DNA from: Pseudomonas sp. EpS/L25
Lineage (GTDB): Bacteria > Pseudomonadota > Gammaproteobacteria > Pseudomonadales > Pseudomonadaceae
Assembly: GCF_001512295.1 (NCBI RefSeq)
Contig: NZ_LNUP01000013.1
Span: 126,735-190,734, forward strand
Direction of reading: 5' to 3'
DNA length: 64,000 nt
Shown: positions 44,201 to 53,837 of the stretch, piece by piece
How the letters are laid out: each line of letters begins with the position of its first letter
Numbering within the stretch: the first letter of the stretch is position 1
Made by a program: the position numbers and the translations under genes
The notes under the pieces: generated by a model
Seen by the model: the letters and a program-made list of their open reading frames with translations, nothing else
The model's database searches: none
Told to the model about the DNA's origin: nothing

Positions 44201-44935
44201 GCCGCTGACGAAGAGTCGAAGATCGCATTGGCGACCGCAATCCTGGCGGCAAAGGATCAAATCCCATCCGCAACGCTGCGTGCGGAGCTGGTCGCGAGCC
44301 TGAGGCTAGCTGACTATCTCAGTGTTGACGACATCGCGGCGGAAGTCGGGGACCTCTTCGCGCTACTGCTAAAGCACAACATCATTGCGGATGATGCAGC
44401 GACTTACAAGCACCTTGCAGCGACGGATTGGCCGACGCGGAAGGCCTTTATACAAGAGTCGCGGAAGTTTTCGAGCTTTATGACTCCGGCTATGGTAGGC
44501 ACCGATCTGGCGGAGCTTTTGACGGACGATGGGATCGATTTAGCGATCAAGGGTATAGTTATCGAGCAAGCAACGACGTATGCGGAGGTAGCCAGCCCAC
44601 AAGGGTTAAACGAACTGGCACGATTCGCTACGCAGTCTAGGTGCGAACTCCCGGCGAATGTGGTGCAGATAATGGCGCAAGGGAATGTCTCAAGACAGCA
44701 GATATTGCCGCTATTGAAACCACACCTAGATGTAATCAATCGTGAGCAGCTTTTCACTATCCTGCAAGCAATTGACGGTGATTATCCTGAACTCACTGAG
44801 GTGGGCCGCAATAAACTACGAGTTTCGAACACGCCTGCTGATCGGGCGCTTTTGAATCGTCTTAAACTGGAAAATACTGTGAGCACCTATGAGGAGCGCG
44901 GGGAAATAATCGACGTAAATAGGAAGCGTAAGTGA
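41243..44935 (+). CDS. Large membrane P-loop NTPase (YobI-like)
   Basis: About 1230 residues if translation starts at GTG 41243, which has AGGAG five bases upstream; the frame is open back to 40979, but that part is not protein-like. Family entry motif LVPLTPKYL near the start, Walker A GNYGVGKSS (65-73), two membrane helices (about 150-172 and 190-210), Walker B VVIFEDIDRF (251-260) and sensor-like RFIYAIKDSIFDR. The C-terminal ~900 residues are helical without a recognised domain. Resembles the YobI-type P-loop NTPase family, membrane relatives of KAP/STAND ATPases found in accessory and defence loci. Codon use is less GC-biased than core genes. Confidence 0.8.
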   Translation: MVFHFLHAIGRHFRSSFCFEQEPAKEPWKLVPLTPKYLAEEHGGYAAAIEAAIADDQIRNIALSGNYGVGKSSILREVARRQDNRIVELSLSTLAPIELSQLDDSVPIQATTPTNRIQQEIVKQLLYREYPSRTPGSRFRRIERFQWWRAIGTSVLLGFVFAVIFLLTGWTAQIASVFKPYVDSGVWAHTAIWSAAALVTLLVSWLLYGKLRIRHFSAGPATVTLDDSSVSYFDQYLDEIVYFFEVSDRDVVIFEDIDRFNDSHIFETLRALNTLLNVSPQIKKPIRFIYAIKDSIFDRIGLEADGRKRDAEVLATGDPAQVEAVRSNRTKFFDLVIPVVPFITHRSARNLAVQLLAQIEHEVAPELLDLAAQYVPDMRLLKNVRNEFIVFRDRIFSGDGEQLNLSETDLFAMMLYKSTHLADFETIRLGKSKLDILYKLSRDLVTENIKRIEGELRLLHQRIGRINGAAPRSIQLGERLLAHVQRTAQAVGFQTQYSTYSLAHANISPEDLKGEEFWKNFVSPDVDSPLQWSNNNNYRQTMSFTRDSLVAALDDPLDADSWSEADRNALTEQIDEKTGDIKFLRSADFGDLLRRPEFLVEYEGSKQSFEAIAKTILRPGLAYQIVRASYINRNFTLYTSTFHGDRVGSAATNFIIHHVDRDLMDVHFELAPEDVDAVVRERGKNALKEPALYNIAILDRLLATDVYTADIMIRSLVGLGESQLGFLQAYLAAGNERKRFTERFTVVSTRVLTYLVSQADLDEASRLELVDVALAYLPLSKQRIDSAVSSYLMAHYSELTALSSDATTLAQAERITVLFGDAGVTVPCLEPLSQQVRSLFVSRNLYEITYENLVIAIDNAATVALDVIRAGSETVYDYVLENLSKYLDAINGASATIDANEHFIAVIEDVLAHEAALLDDVIERAAPDCEAADLSEVSKGAWPTLAEHRRVPATFSNVSRYVETFGSVDAQLANILKAAAKIADANAADEESKIALATAILAAKDQIPSATLRAELVASLRLADYLSVDDIAAEVGDLFALLLKHNIIADDAATYKHLAATDWPTRKAFIQESRKFSSFMTPAMVGTDLAELLTDDGIDLAIKGIVIEQATTYAEVASPQGLNELARFATQSRCELPANVVQIMAQGNVSRQQILPLLKPHLDVINREQLFTILQAIDGDYPELTEVGRNKLRVSNTPADRALLNRLKLENTVSTYEERGEIIDVNRKRK

Positions 44936-45162
44936 GGCTAGGCTATCTGACTACTAAAGCACGAAGATGGATAGCACTTGAAACCCGCCGTCTAGCGAGT
45001 TGCCTCTGCAGATATTCGAAACTGGCCTCTACAACCAAGTGCATAATTTTTTATTCTTCGCCACGCCTGCTTTAATTCGTTCGCTGGCTGCGCCAATGGC
45101 AGCTTCTGCCCGCTAGCGGTCGGTCATGAATGATTGCCAGGATTCACTATCATCAAAAAAAC
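44936..45162. other. Intergenic region right of the NTPase gene
   Basis: No gene seen. Holds repeat copy 3 (45098-45125) and ends at the guaA terminator. It is the right edge of the accessory region. Confidence 0.5.
45098..45125. repeat. Short intergenic repeat, copy 3
   Basis: GGCAGCTTCTGCCCGCTAGC then GGTCGGTC; shares GCTTCTG-CCG-TAGCG with copy 1. Lies at the right edge of the accessory region. Confidence 0.35.
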
Positions 45163-45188
45163 AAAAGCCCGCAATTACGCGGGCTTTT
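45163..45188 (-). terminator. guaA terminator (bidirectional)
   Basis: Perfect arms AAAAGCCCGC (45163-45172) and GCGGGCTTTT (45179-45188), flanked by A-rich and T-rich runs; serves guaA from the right and possibly the NTPase gene from the left. Confidence 0.85.
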
Positions 45189-45230
45189 GGCTTTTTCTGC
45201 GAGGCGTACCGGTCTACACCAGCCGCAGCA

Positions 45231-46808
45231 TCACTCCCACTCAATCGTCGCCGGCGGCTTGCTCGAGACGTCGTAGGTGACGCGGGAGATGCCGTCGATT
45301 TCGTTGATGATGCGGTTGGAGACCTTTTCCAGCAGCTCGTAGGGCAGATGGGCCCAGCGGGCGGTCATGAAGTCGATGGTTTCCACCGCGCGCAGGGCGA
45401 CGACCCAGGCGTAGCGGCGGCCGTCGCCGACCACGCCGACGGACTTCACCGGCTGGAAGACGACGAAGGCCTGGCTGACCTTGTGGTACCAGTCGGCCTT
45501 GCGCAGTTCGCTGATGAAGATGTCGTCGGCGCGGCGCAGTAGGTCGGCGTATTCCTTCTTCACTTCGCCGAGGATGCGCACGCCCAGGCCCGGGCCGGGG
45601 AAGGGATGGCGATAGACCATGTCGTAGGGCAGGCCCAGCTCCAGGCCGATCTTGCGCACTTCGTCCTTGAACAGTTCGCGCAGCGGCTCGACCAGCTTGA
45701 GGTTCATCTCCTCGGGCAGGCCGCCGACGTTGTGGTGGGACTTGATGACGTGGGCCTTGCCGGTCTTGGCGCCGGCCGACTCGATGACGTCGGGGTAGAT
45801 CGTGCCCTGGGCCAGGAACTTGATGTTGTCGAGCTTGCTGGCCTCGGCGTCGAAGACGTCGATGAAGGTGCGGCCGATGATCTTGCGCTTCTTCTCCGGG
45901 TCGGCTTCGCCTTCCAGGTTGGTCAGGAAGCGCTGCTCGGCGTTGGCGCGGATCACCTTGACGCCCATGTTCTCGGCGAACATGGCCATCACCTGGTCAC
46001 CCTCGTGCAGGCGCAACAGGCCGTTGTCGACGAAGACGCAGGTGAGCTGGTCGCCGATGGCCTTGTGCAGCAGGGCCGCGACCACGGAGGAGTCGACGCC
46101 ACCGGAGAGGCCCAGCAGCACGTTGGAACTGCCGACCTGGGCGCGCACCTGGGCGATGGCGTCCTCGACGATATTGGCCGGGGTCCAGAGGGCTTCGCAG
46201 CCGCAGATCTCTTTCAGGAAGCGCGAGAGGATACGACCGCCCTGCTTGGTGTGGGTCACCTCGGGGTGGAACTGCACGCCGTACCAGCCGCGCTCGTCGT
46301 CGCCCATGGCGGCGATGGCGCAGCTGGGGGTGCTGGCGACGATGTGGAAGCCTTCCGGCAGCTTGCCGACCTTGTCGCCATGGCTCATCCAGACGTCCAG
46401 GCCGAGCACGCCGTCGTCGTCGATGTGGTCTTCGATGCCCTGCAGCAGGCGGCTCTTGCCGACCACGTCGACCTTGGCGTAGCCGAATTCACGGATGTTG
46501 GAGCCTTCGACCTTGCCGCCGAGTTGCTCGGCCATGGTCTGCATGCCGTAGCAGATGCCCAGCAGCGGGACGCCCAGGTCGAACACCGCCTTGGGTGCGC
46601 GGGGGCTGCCGGCCTCATGGACCGACTCGGGACCACCGGCGAGGATGATGCCGCGCGGAGCGAAGGCGCGGATGTCGGCGTCGTCCATGTCGAAGGGGTG
46701 CAGTTCGCAGTAGACGCCCAGTTCGCGCACGCGGCGGGCGATGAGCTGGGTGTACTGGGAACCGAAGTCGAGGATGAGGATGCGGTGGGCGTGGATGTCT
46801 TGGGACAT
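45231..46808 (-). CDS. guaA: GMP synthase (glutamine-hydrolysing)
   Basis: 525 residues, the family length. Converts XMP to GMP. Class I amidotransferase domain with nucleophile Cys86 (LLGICYGMQ) and [13 protein letters not shown]-pyrophosphatase domain with PP-loop [10 protein letters not shown]-terminal dimerisation domain ending in [11 protein letters not shown] 46808 is used; upstream in-frame codons are not conserved. It follows guaB by 90 bases on the same strand, the common guaBA order for de novo guanine nucleotide synthesis. Confidence 0.97.
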   Translation of the reverse strand: MSQDIHAHRILILDFGSQYTQLIARRVRELGVYCELHPFDMDDADIRAFAPRGIILAGGPESVHEAGSPRAPKAVFDLGVPLLGICYGMQTMAEQLGGKVEGSNIREFGYAKVDVVGKSRLLQGIEDHIDDDGVLGLDVWMSHGDKVGKLPEGFHIVASTPSCAIAAMGDDERGWYGVQFHPEVTHTKQGGRILSRFLKEICGCEALWTPANIVEDAIAQVRAQVGSSNVLLGLSGGVDSSVVAALLHKAIGDQLTCVFVDNGLLRLHEGDQVMAMFAENMGVKVIRANAEQRFLTNLEGEADPEKKRKIIGRTFIDVFDAEASKLDNIKFLAQGTIYPDVIESAGAKTGKAHVIKSHHNVGGLPEEMNLKLVEPLRELFKDEVRKIGLELGLPYDMVYRHPFPGPGLGVRILGEVKKEYADLLRRADDIFISELRKADWYHKVSQAFVVFQPVKSVGVVGDGRRYAWVVALRAVETIDFMTARWAHLPYELLEKVSNRIINEIDGISRVTYDVSSKPPATIEWE

Positions 46809-46898
46809 GGCCAGGTCTCGGTGAGCGCTAGGTTCAGACGATTCGGGGCTGTCTAGACAGCCCCGAAGCGCAACGTAGAAGTACAAACAGTTTAGGCA

Positions 46899-48436
<1,538 letters not shown>

Positions 48437-48473
48437 CGCGCCGGGACACCAACGGTTCGGGAATCGATTTACT

Positions 48474-48488
48474 TGAGAATGGCTATCA
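48474..48488. promoter_or_regulatory. Candidate Fur box upstream of the TonB-dependent receptor
   Basis: TGAGAATGGCTATCA matches the 7-1-7 Fur consensus TGATAATGATTATCA at 12 of 15 positions and lies 45 bases before the receptor start. Iron repression is expected for such receptors; the site itself is unproven. Confidence 0.5.
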
Positions 48489-48533
48489 ACTTAGAATCGC
48501 CGCCCCTCCCCTTCCCACCCACCGAGACCGCCC

Positions 48534-50651
48534 TTGAACGCCCAGCCCAGAGCCCTTAGCCGCTTCGTTCCCTTCGCCCTCAGCGCCCTGGCCCTGGCGA
48601 CCAGTCCCGCCCTGCTGGCAGCCGAGAGCACCAGCCTGGCGCCGATGGACATCTCCACCACGGCCAGCGAGGCGGACGCCAGCTATCGGGCGACCACCGC
48701 CTCCACGGCGAGCAAGAGCGAGGTGCCACTCAAGGACGAGGCGCAATCGGTGCAGACCGTGACGCCCCAGTTGATCCAGGACTATGACGTGCGGAGCCTG
48801 GACGATGCCTCGAAATTCGTCAGCGGCGTGACCCAGAGCAACACCCTGGCCGGCACCAAGGACGCCTTCGTCAAGCGCGGCTTCGGCACCAATGCCGACG
48901 GTTCGATCTTCCGCGATGGCGTGCGCTCCAACCTGTCGCACAACTTCGATGCCACCGCCGAGCGCGTGGAAGTCCTGAAGGGCCCGGCTTCTCTGCTTTA
49001 TGGCGCCCTGGAGCCGGGCGGCCTGATCAACGTGGTCAGCAAGCAGCCGCAGTACCAGCCCCTTACCACCCTGAGCGGCTCGGCCTACAGCGAGGGCGGC
49101 GGCAATCTCGGCCTGGACACCACCGGCCCGCTGGGCGACAGCGGCTTCGCCTATCGCCTGGTCGCCGAGCGCCAGAGCGAGGACTACTGGCGTAACTACG
49201 GGGTGGACCAGCACACCTTGGTGGCGCCGTCGCTGTCCTGGACCGGCGAGCGCGCCAGCCTGACCCTGGCCTATTCCTACAACGATTACACCGGTCCGGT
49301 GGATCGGGGGACGGTGTTCGTCAATGGGCATCCCAGCAGCGCCAGCTACGACAAGCGTCTCGACGAGAAGTGGGCGAAGAGCGAAGGCATCACCGAGACG
49401 GCCAGCGCCCGCTTCGAGTACCAGCTCAGCGACGACTGGAAGACGCGCCTGACCTATGCCTGGAACAACGACCGCTACAGCCTGGACTTCGCCCAGCCGG
49501 TCTCCCTGGCCGCCAACGGCAATCTGCTGCGGGTCGCCAATGGTGCCGACTACGACTACGAGACGACGTACGCCAGCTGGGACTTCATCGGTCGCCAGGA
49601 GCTCTTCGGCCAACGCCATGACCTGCTGCTGGGCGTCGATCACGAGGACAACGACCAGTTCCGCGGCAACACCTACCGCAACAACAACCTCTCGCGGCGC
49701 AACCTCAACATCAATGCGCCGGTTTACGGCAACCTGGCGCCGCCGAGCCAGCTGAGCACGACCCAGAGCGACCAGGACAGCAACCTGAAATCCACTTCGC
49801 TCTACGTCAAGGACAACTGGCACCTGAACGATCGCTGGATCCTGGTGCTGGGCGGGCGCTACCAGAGCTTCGACCAGTACAGCGACCAGGGCCTGGGCCG
49901 CGATTACGTCGTCAATCTGGACAAAAGCGATCATGCCGCCGTGCCCCTGGCCGGCGTGGTGTTCCGGGCGACCGATGCCCTGTCGCTGTATGGCAACTAC
50001 AGCCGCTCCTTCGTGCCGAACGATCCCGATGCCTCGGGCAATACGTTCGATCCCACGAAAGGTCGGAGCTACGAGCTGGGGGCCAAGTACGACATCACTC
50101 CGGGTCTGAACCTGAATGTCGCCTTCTATGACATCGAAAAGACCGACGTGGTAGTAGCCACCCCCGTCGCTAACGTCAGCCAGGCCATCGGCAAGGTCGG
50201 TTCGCAGGGCCTGGAGATCGACCTCACCGGTCGCCTGGCCGAGCGCTGGGACGTGGTCGCCACCTATGCCTACGACCACACCGAGGTGCTCGACGACCCG
50301 GCCAACGAGGGCAATCGCCTGCCCCAGGCACCCAAGCACAGTGGCAGCCTCTACCTCACGCACCACCTGCTGGTGCCGTCCAATCTCGGCGGCTGGCATG
50401 TCGGCGGTGGCGCCCGCTACGTCGGCGAACGCGCTGGCGATCCGGCCAACAGCTTCTACATGAGCAGCTACACCGTGGCCGACGCCTTCCTGCGCTGGGA
50501 CCTGCCGGTGACCGGCTACCAGACCCGGTTGCAGCTGAACGTCGACAACCTGTTCGACAAGCAGTACTACCCGTCGAGCGCCAACAGTCCGCTGCAGGTG
50601 TACGTGGGCGAGCCGCGCACGGCGCGCCTGAGTGCCAGCGTCAGCTTCTGA
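48534..50651 (+). CDS. TonB-dependent siderophore receptor
   Basis: 705 residues. Outer-membrane 22-strand barrel with N-terminal plug. Signal peptide about 1-30 (FALSALALATSPALLAA). Plug motifs: VPLKDEAQSVQTVTPQLI, VKRGFG, RVEVLKGPASLLYG and GGLINVVSKQP, typical of ferric-siderophore receptors. C-terminus RLSASVSF ends in Phe for BAM-dependent insertion. Translation starts at TTG 48534; no nearer ATG keeps the signal peptide. It heads a ferric-siderophore uptake unit with the downstream ABC genes. Confidence 0.93.
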   Translation: MNAQPRALSRFVPFALSALALATSPALLAAESTSLAPMDISTTASEADASYRATTASTASKSEVPLKDEAQSVQTVTPQLIQDYDVRSLDDASKFVSGVTQSNTLAGTKDAFVKRGFGTNADGSIFRDGVRSNLSHNFDATAERVEVLKGPASLLYGALEPGGLINVVSKQPQYQPLTTLSGSAYSEGGGNLGLDTTGPLGDSGFAYRLVAERQSEDYWRNYGVDQHTLVAPSLSWTGERASLTLAYSYNDYTGPVDRGTVFVNGHPSSASYDKRLDEKWAKSEGITETASARFEYQLSDDWKTRLTYAWNNDRYSLDFAQPVSLAANGNLLRVANGADYDYETTYASWDFIGRQELFGQRHDLLLGVDHEDNDQFRGNTYRNNNLSRRNLNINAPVYGNLAPPSQLSTTQSDQDSNLKSTSLYVKDNWHLNDRWILVLGGRYQSFDQYSDQGLGRDYVVNLDKSDHAAVPLAGVVFRATDALSLYGNYSRSFVPNDPDASGNTFDPTKGRSYELGAKYDITPGLNLNVAFYDIEKTDVVVATPVANVSQAIGKVGSQGLEIDLTGRLAERWDVVATYAYDHTEVLDDPANEGNRLPQAPKHSGSLYLTHHLLVPSNLGGWHVGGGARYVGERAGDPANSFYMSSYTVADAFLRWDLPVTGYQTRLQLNVDNLFDKQYYPSSANSPLQVYVGEPRTARLSASVSF

Positions 50652-50676
50652 TCAGCTGCGCTATCCCGCTCCCCAG

Positions 50677-50697
50677 CCCTCTCCCTCAGGGAGAGGG
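50677..50697. repeat. Dispersed CCCTCTCCC/GGGAGAGGG element, copy 2
   Basis: Arms CCCTCTCCC (50677-50685) and GGGAGAGGG (50689-50697) are exact; 26 bases after the receptor stop, so it may also end the transcript. Further on, a GC-rich stem with a short T run (50803-50821) lies just ahead of the next gene and could attenuate read-through. Confidence 0.5.
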
Positions 50698-50845
50698 GGC
50701 GCAATGGTGCACGATGGCTAGCACGGTATTCCGCGTGAGATAGCGGATGAGTGCCAGCCAGGCGGCGATGCTCTATCCTAGCCGCCCCGCCAGGGGCCTC
50801 GACCCGCCAGGCGGGCCTTTTCCTGCCAGTCAGCAGTCGCCATCC

Positions 50846-51790
50846 ATGCTCGATCGTCGCGCCTTCCTTCAATTCGCCGGTTGTACTGCGCTGCTCGCTG
50901 GGCTGCCCACGCGGCTATTCGCACGTGCGGCGCTCGGCGATGGCGAGTTTCCACGGCAGGTGGAGCATGTGGCGGGCAGCACCCTCGTGCCGAGGGAGCC
51001 GCGGCGCGTGGCGGTGATCTCCACCGGCCAGCTGGACGCCGCCCTCAGCCTGGGCGTGATCCCGGCGGGCAGCAGTCGGGTGGACAACCGGGAACTGGCG
51101 CCGGCCTATCTGCGCGCGGCCTACGCCGACCGGTCCGCCGAGCTGAAGGCCATGGTCGACCTGGGCAGTCGCCAGGCACCGGACCTGGAAGCCCTGGCGC
51201 GGCTGGCGCCGGATCTCATCGTGCTCAACCGTACCGTGCTGCGCGGGGGTGGCTTCGGGCTGTTCTCACGCATCGCTCCCACCGTGGTCGCTCGCGGCAC
51301 CGGCGGCAACTGGCGACCGGACTTCCTGCTGCTGGCCGACGCCCTGGGGCGGCGCCAACAGGCCGAGGGGCAACTCGCAGCGCTGGACCGGCAGCTCGCC
51401 GGCACGGCGCAGCGCCTGGGCGCTCAACCGCCCTCCGCTTCCCTGCTGTTTTCCAGTGGCGCCCGCCTGCGCCTGATGGGGGTGGACTCCTTCGCCGGCG
51501 GCCTGCTGCAGGCCATGGGCGTGACCCGCCCGGCGGCCCAGCGCTTCAAGGGCACCTCGCGCGACGTGAGCGCCGAGTTGCTCGACCTGGCCGACGCCGA
51601 CTGGCTGTTCTACGCCGAGCAGGGCACCGCTCTGGCCAGCCTGGCGCGACAGCCGCTGTGGCCACGGCTGACCGCAGTGAGCCAGGCCCGGGCGATCCAG
51701 GTGGACACCGACGCCTTCTATCTCAACGCCGGCCCGGTGGCCGCGCGCCAGGTGGTGACCACCGTGGCCAGCGCCCTGGGGGTGGCATGA
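50846..51790 (+). CDS. Iron-siderophore ABC transporter substrate-binding protein
   Basis: 314 residues from ATG 50846. N-terminal twin-arginine signal (MLDRRAFLQFAGCTALLAG), so likely Tat-exported to the periplasm. FecB/FhuD-type class III binding protein (TroA fold), with VPREPRRVAV at the start of the mature protein and LARLAPDLIVLN. Its stop overlaps the start of the permease gene (ATGA). Delivers ferric siderophore to the FecCD permeases. Confidence 0.88.
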   Translation: MLDRRAFLQFAGCTALLAGLPTRLFARAALGDGEFPRQVEHVAGSTLVPREPRRVAVISTGQLDAALSLGVIPAGSSRVDNRELAPAYLRAAYADRSAELKAMVDLGSRQAPDLEALARLAPDLIVLNRTVLRGGGFGLFSRIAPTVVARGTGGNWRPDFLLLADALGRRQQAEGQLAALDRQLAGTAQRLGAQPPSASLLFSSGARLRLMGVDSFAGGLLQAMGVTRPAAQRFKGTSRDVSAELLDLADADWLFYAEQGTALASLARQPLWPRLTAVSQARAIQVDTDAFYLNAGPVAARQVVTTVASALGVA

Positions 51791-52827
51791 CCCAGCCGGC
51801 CCGCCCCGCGCCCGTCGTCCGCCGCACCTCCTTCGCCCGGGGTGGCCTGGTGCTGGTCCTGCTGCTGATCGCCCTGGCCCTGGCGGTGGTGGCGAGCCTC
51901 GGCATCGGCGCCCGGCCGCTGTCGGCCCCGCGTATTCTCCAGCTGTTGTTCGCCCCCGATGGCTCCACCGACGCCGTGGTGCTCTGGGACCTGCGCCTGC
52001 CGCGCACCCTGCTCGGCCTGTTGGTGGGCGCCGCCCTGGGCCTCGCCGGGGCCCTGATGCAGGCGCTGACGCGCAACCCGCTGGCCGATCCCGGTCTGCT
52101 GGGCATCAACGCCGGGGCGGCCTTCGCCGTGGTCGCCGGGTTGTCGCTGGTGGGGCTGGACGATGCGCCGACGCGCCTGGCCTGTGCCCTAACGGGCGCC
52201 ACCCTGGCCGCCGGCCTGGTCTACCTGCTCGGCGGCAGCGCCCCGGCCCGTGGCCAGCCGCTACGGTTGATCCTCGCCGGCATCGCCCTCAGCGCCAGCC
52301 TCAACGCCTGCACCGGCATCATCACCCTGTTCGACAGCGCCGTGTTCGACAGCTACCGCTTCTGGGCAGTGGGCGCCCTGAGCGGCCAGACGCCGGGCGG
52401 CGCCCTCGGCATCCTGCCGCTCTTGCTGATCGGCCTGGCGCTGGGCCTACCCCTGGGCGGCCGCCTCAATGCCCTGGCGCTGGGCGACGACCTGGGTCGC
52501 GCCCTCGGCGCCCGGCCGGGACAACTGCGCGTGCTGGCCTTCGTCGCCATCGTGCTGCTGTGCGGTGCCGCCACGGCGGTGGCCGGCCCCATTGGCTTCC
52601 TCGGCCTGGTGGTACCCCATGCCCTGCGCCTGCTGGTAGGCGCCGACTGGCGCTGGATCCTGGCGCTGGCGCCCCTGGCCGGGGCCAATCTGCTGTTGCT
52701 GGCCGATACCCTGGGCCGCCGCGTGGCGCTGCCGGGTGAGCTGGAGGCCGGGATCGTCTGCGCCCTGCTCGGTACCCCGGTGCTGCTGGCACTGGTCATC
52801 CGTTCCGCACGGCGGGTGCGACCTTGA
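51787..52827 (+). CDS. FecCD-family iron-siderophore permease, subunit 1
   Basis: 346 residues with about 9-10 membrane helices. Family motifs DLRLPRTLLGLLVGAALGLAG, split around ALTRNPLADPGLLGINAGA, and GPIGFLGLVVPHALR. ATG 51787 overlaps the binding-protein stop. It pairs with the next gene to form the inner-membrane channel. Confidence 0.93.
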   Translation: MTQPARPAPVVRRTSFARGGLVLVLLLIALALAVVASLGIGARPLSAPRILQLLFAPDGSTDAVVLWDLRLPRTLLGLLVGAALGLAGALMQALTRNPLADPGLLGINAGAAFAVVAGLSLVGLDDAPTRLACALTGATLAAGLVYLLGGSAPARGQPLRLILAGIALSASLNACTGIITLFDSAVFDSYRFWAVGALSGQTPGGALGILPLLLIGLALGLPLGGRLNALALGDDLGRALGARPGQLRVLAFVAIVLLCGAATAVAGPIGFLGLVVPHALRLLVGADWRWILALAPLAGANLLLLADTLGRRVALPGELEAGIVCALLGTPVLLALVIRSARRVRP

Positions 52828-53837
52828 GTCGTCGGCGCTTCGCCCCGCGGCGCTCGGCCCGCTTCAAGGCCTGCCTGCTGCTGCTCCTGCTGGCAGCCGT
52901 CGGTGTCTGCGCCCTGACCCTCACCGGCGGCGCCTTCGCGCCGGCGCCGCAGCAGGTGGCCGCCACCCTGTTGGGCCACGGCGACGCCCTTACCCGCCTG
53001 ATCCTGCTGGACCTGCGCCTGCCGCGGCTGCTGGCGGCCTTCGGCGTGGGCGCCGCGCTGGCAGCCAGTGGTGCCATTTTCCAGCGGCTGGCGCGCAATC
53101 CCCTGGCCAGCCCGGACCTGGTGGGCTTCACCGTCGGCTCGGCCAGTGGCGCCCTGGTCACCCTGCTATGGCTGCAACTGGGCGGCGCGGCGCTGATGCT
53201 CGGGGCCCTCACCGGTGGCCTGCTGGCAGCGGTGCTGGTGGCCGGGCTCGCCGGTCTGGCCGGCATCCGCGGCGAGCGGATGATCCTGCTCGGCATCGCC
53301 ATCAGCGCCCTGCTCGCCTCGCTCAACGAATACCTGCTGACCCGCGCCGAGCTGGACGAAGCCCAGGAAGCCCGGCTCTGGCTGTTCGGCAGCCTCGACG
53401 GCATGACCTGGAGCCGCACCCTCACCCTGCTCGCCGGCTGCCTGCTGCTCCTGCCGCTGGCCGCCCTGCTGGCCCGGCGCCTGCGGTTGCTGGAGCTGGG
53501 CGACGACCTGGCCCGCGCCTTGGGCCTGCCGGTGCTGCGCAGCCAGAACCTGCTGCTGGCGGTGGCGGTGGCCCTGGCCGCCCTGGCCATCGCCACCGCC
53601 GGGCCCATAGGTTTCGTCGCCCTGGCGGCACCCCAGCTGGCGCGCCGCCTGACCCGCAGCGCCGATCTCGGCATCCTCGCGCCCGCGCTGCTCGGCGCCT
53701 GTCTCACCGCCCTGGCCGACCTGCTGGCCCAGCGGCTGCTGGCCCCCTTCCAGATTCCGGTCGGGTTGCTCACCGGCGCCCTGGGCGGCCTCTACCTGAT
53801 CTTCCTGCTGAGCCGCGAATGGCGGCGGACCTCATGA
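52824..53837 (+). CDS. FecCD-family iron-siderophore permease, subunit 2
   Basis: 337 residues, TTG start at 52824 overlapping the previous stop. Motifs LDLRLPRLLAAFGVGAALA, ARNPLASPDLVGFTVG and GPIGFVALAAPQLARRL. Partner of subunit 1; heterodimeric permease as in FepDG. Confidence 0.92.
   Translation: MSRRRFAPRRSARFKACLLLLLLAAVGVCALTLTGGAFAPAPQQVAATLLGHGDALTRLILLDLRLPRLLAAFGVGAALAASGAIFQRLARNPLASPDLVGFTVGSASGALVTLLWLQLGGAALMLGALTGGLLAAVLVAGLAGLAGIRGERMILLGIAISALLASLNEYLLTRAELDEAQEARLWLFGSLDGMTWSRTLTLLAGCLLLLPLAALLARRLRLLELGDDLARALGLPVLRSQNLLLAVAVALAALAIATAGPIGFVALAAPQLARRLTRSADLGILAPALLGACLTALADLLAQRLLAPFQIPVGLLTGALGGLYLIFLLSREWRRTS

Noticed and set aside
46809-46886. N-terminal extension of GuaA
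   Set aside because: 26 unconserved codons before the family start [16 protein letters not shown].
48486-50399. 637-codon minus-strand frame opposite the TonB receptor
   Set aside because: The receptor has signal peptide, plug and barrel motifs; the antisense product is Val/Gly-rich and featureless.
50881-51786. Extension of permease 1 through the binding-protein gene
   Set aside because: Out-of-frame shadow; the genuine start is the ATGA overlap at 51787.
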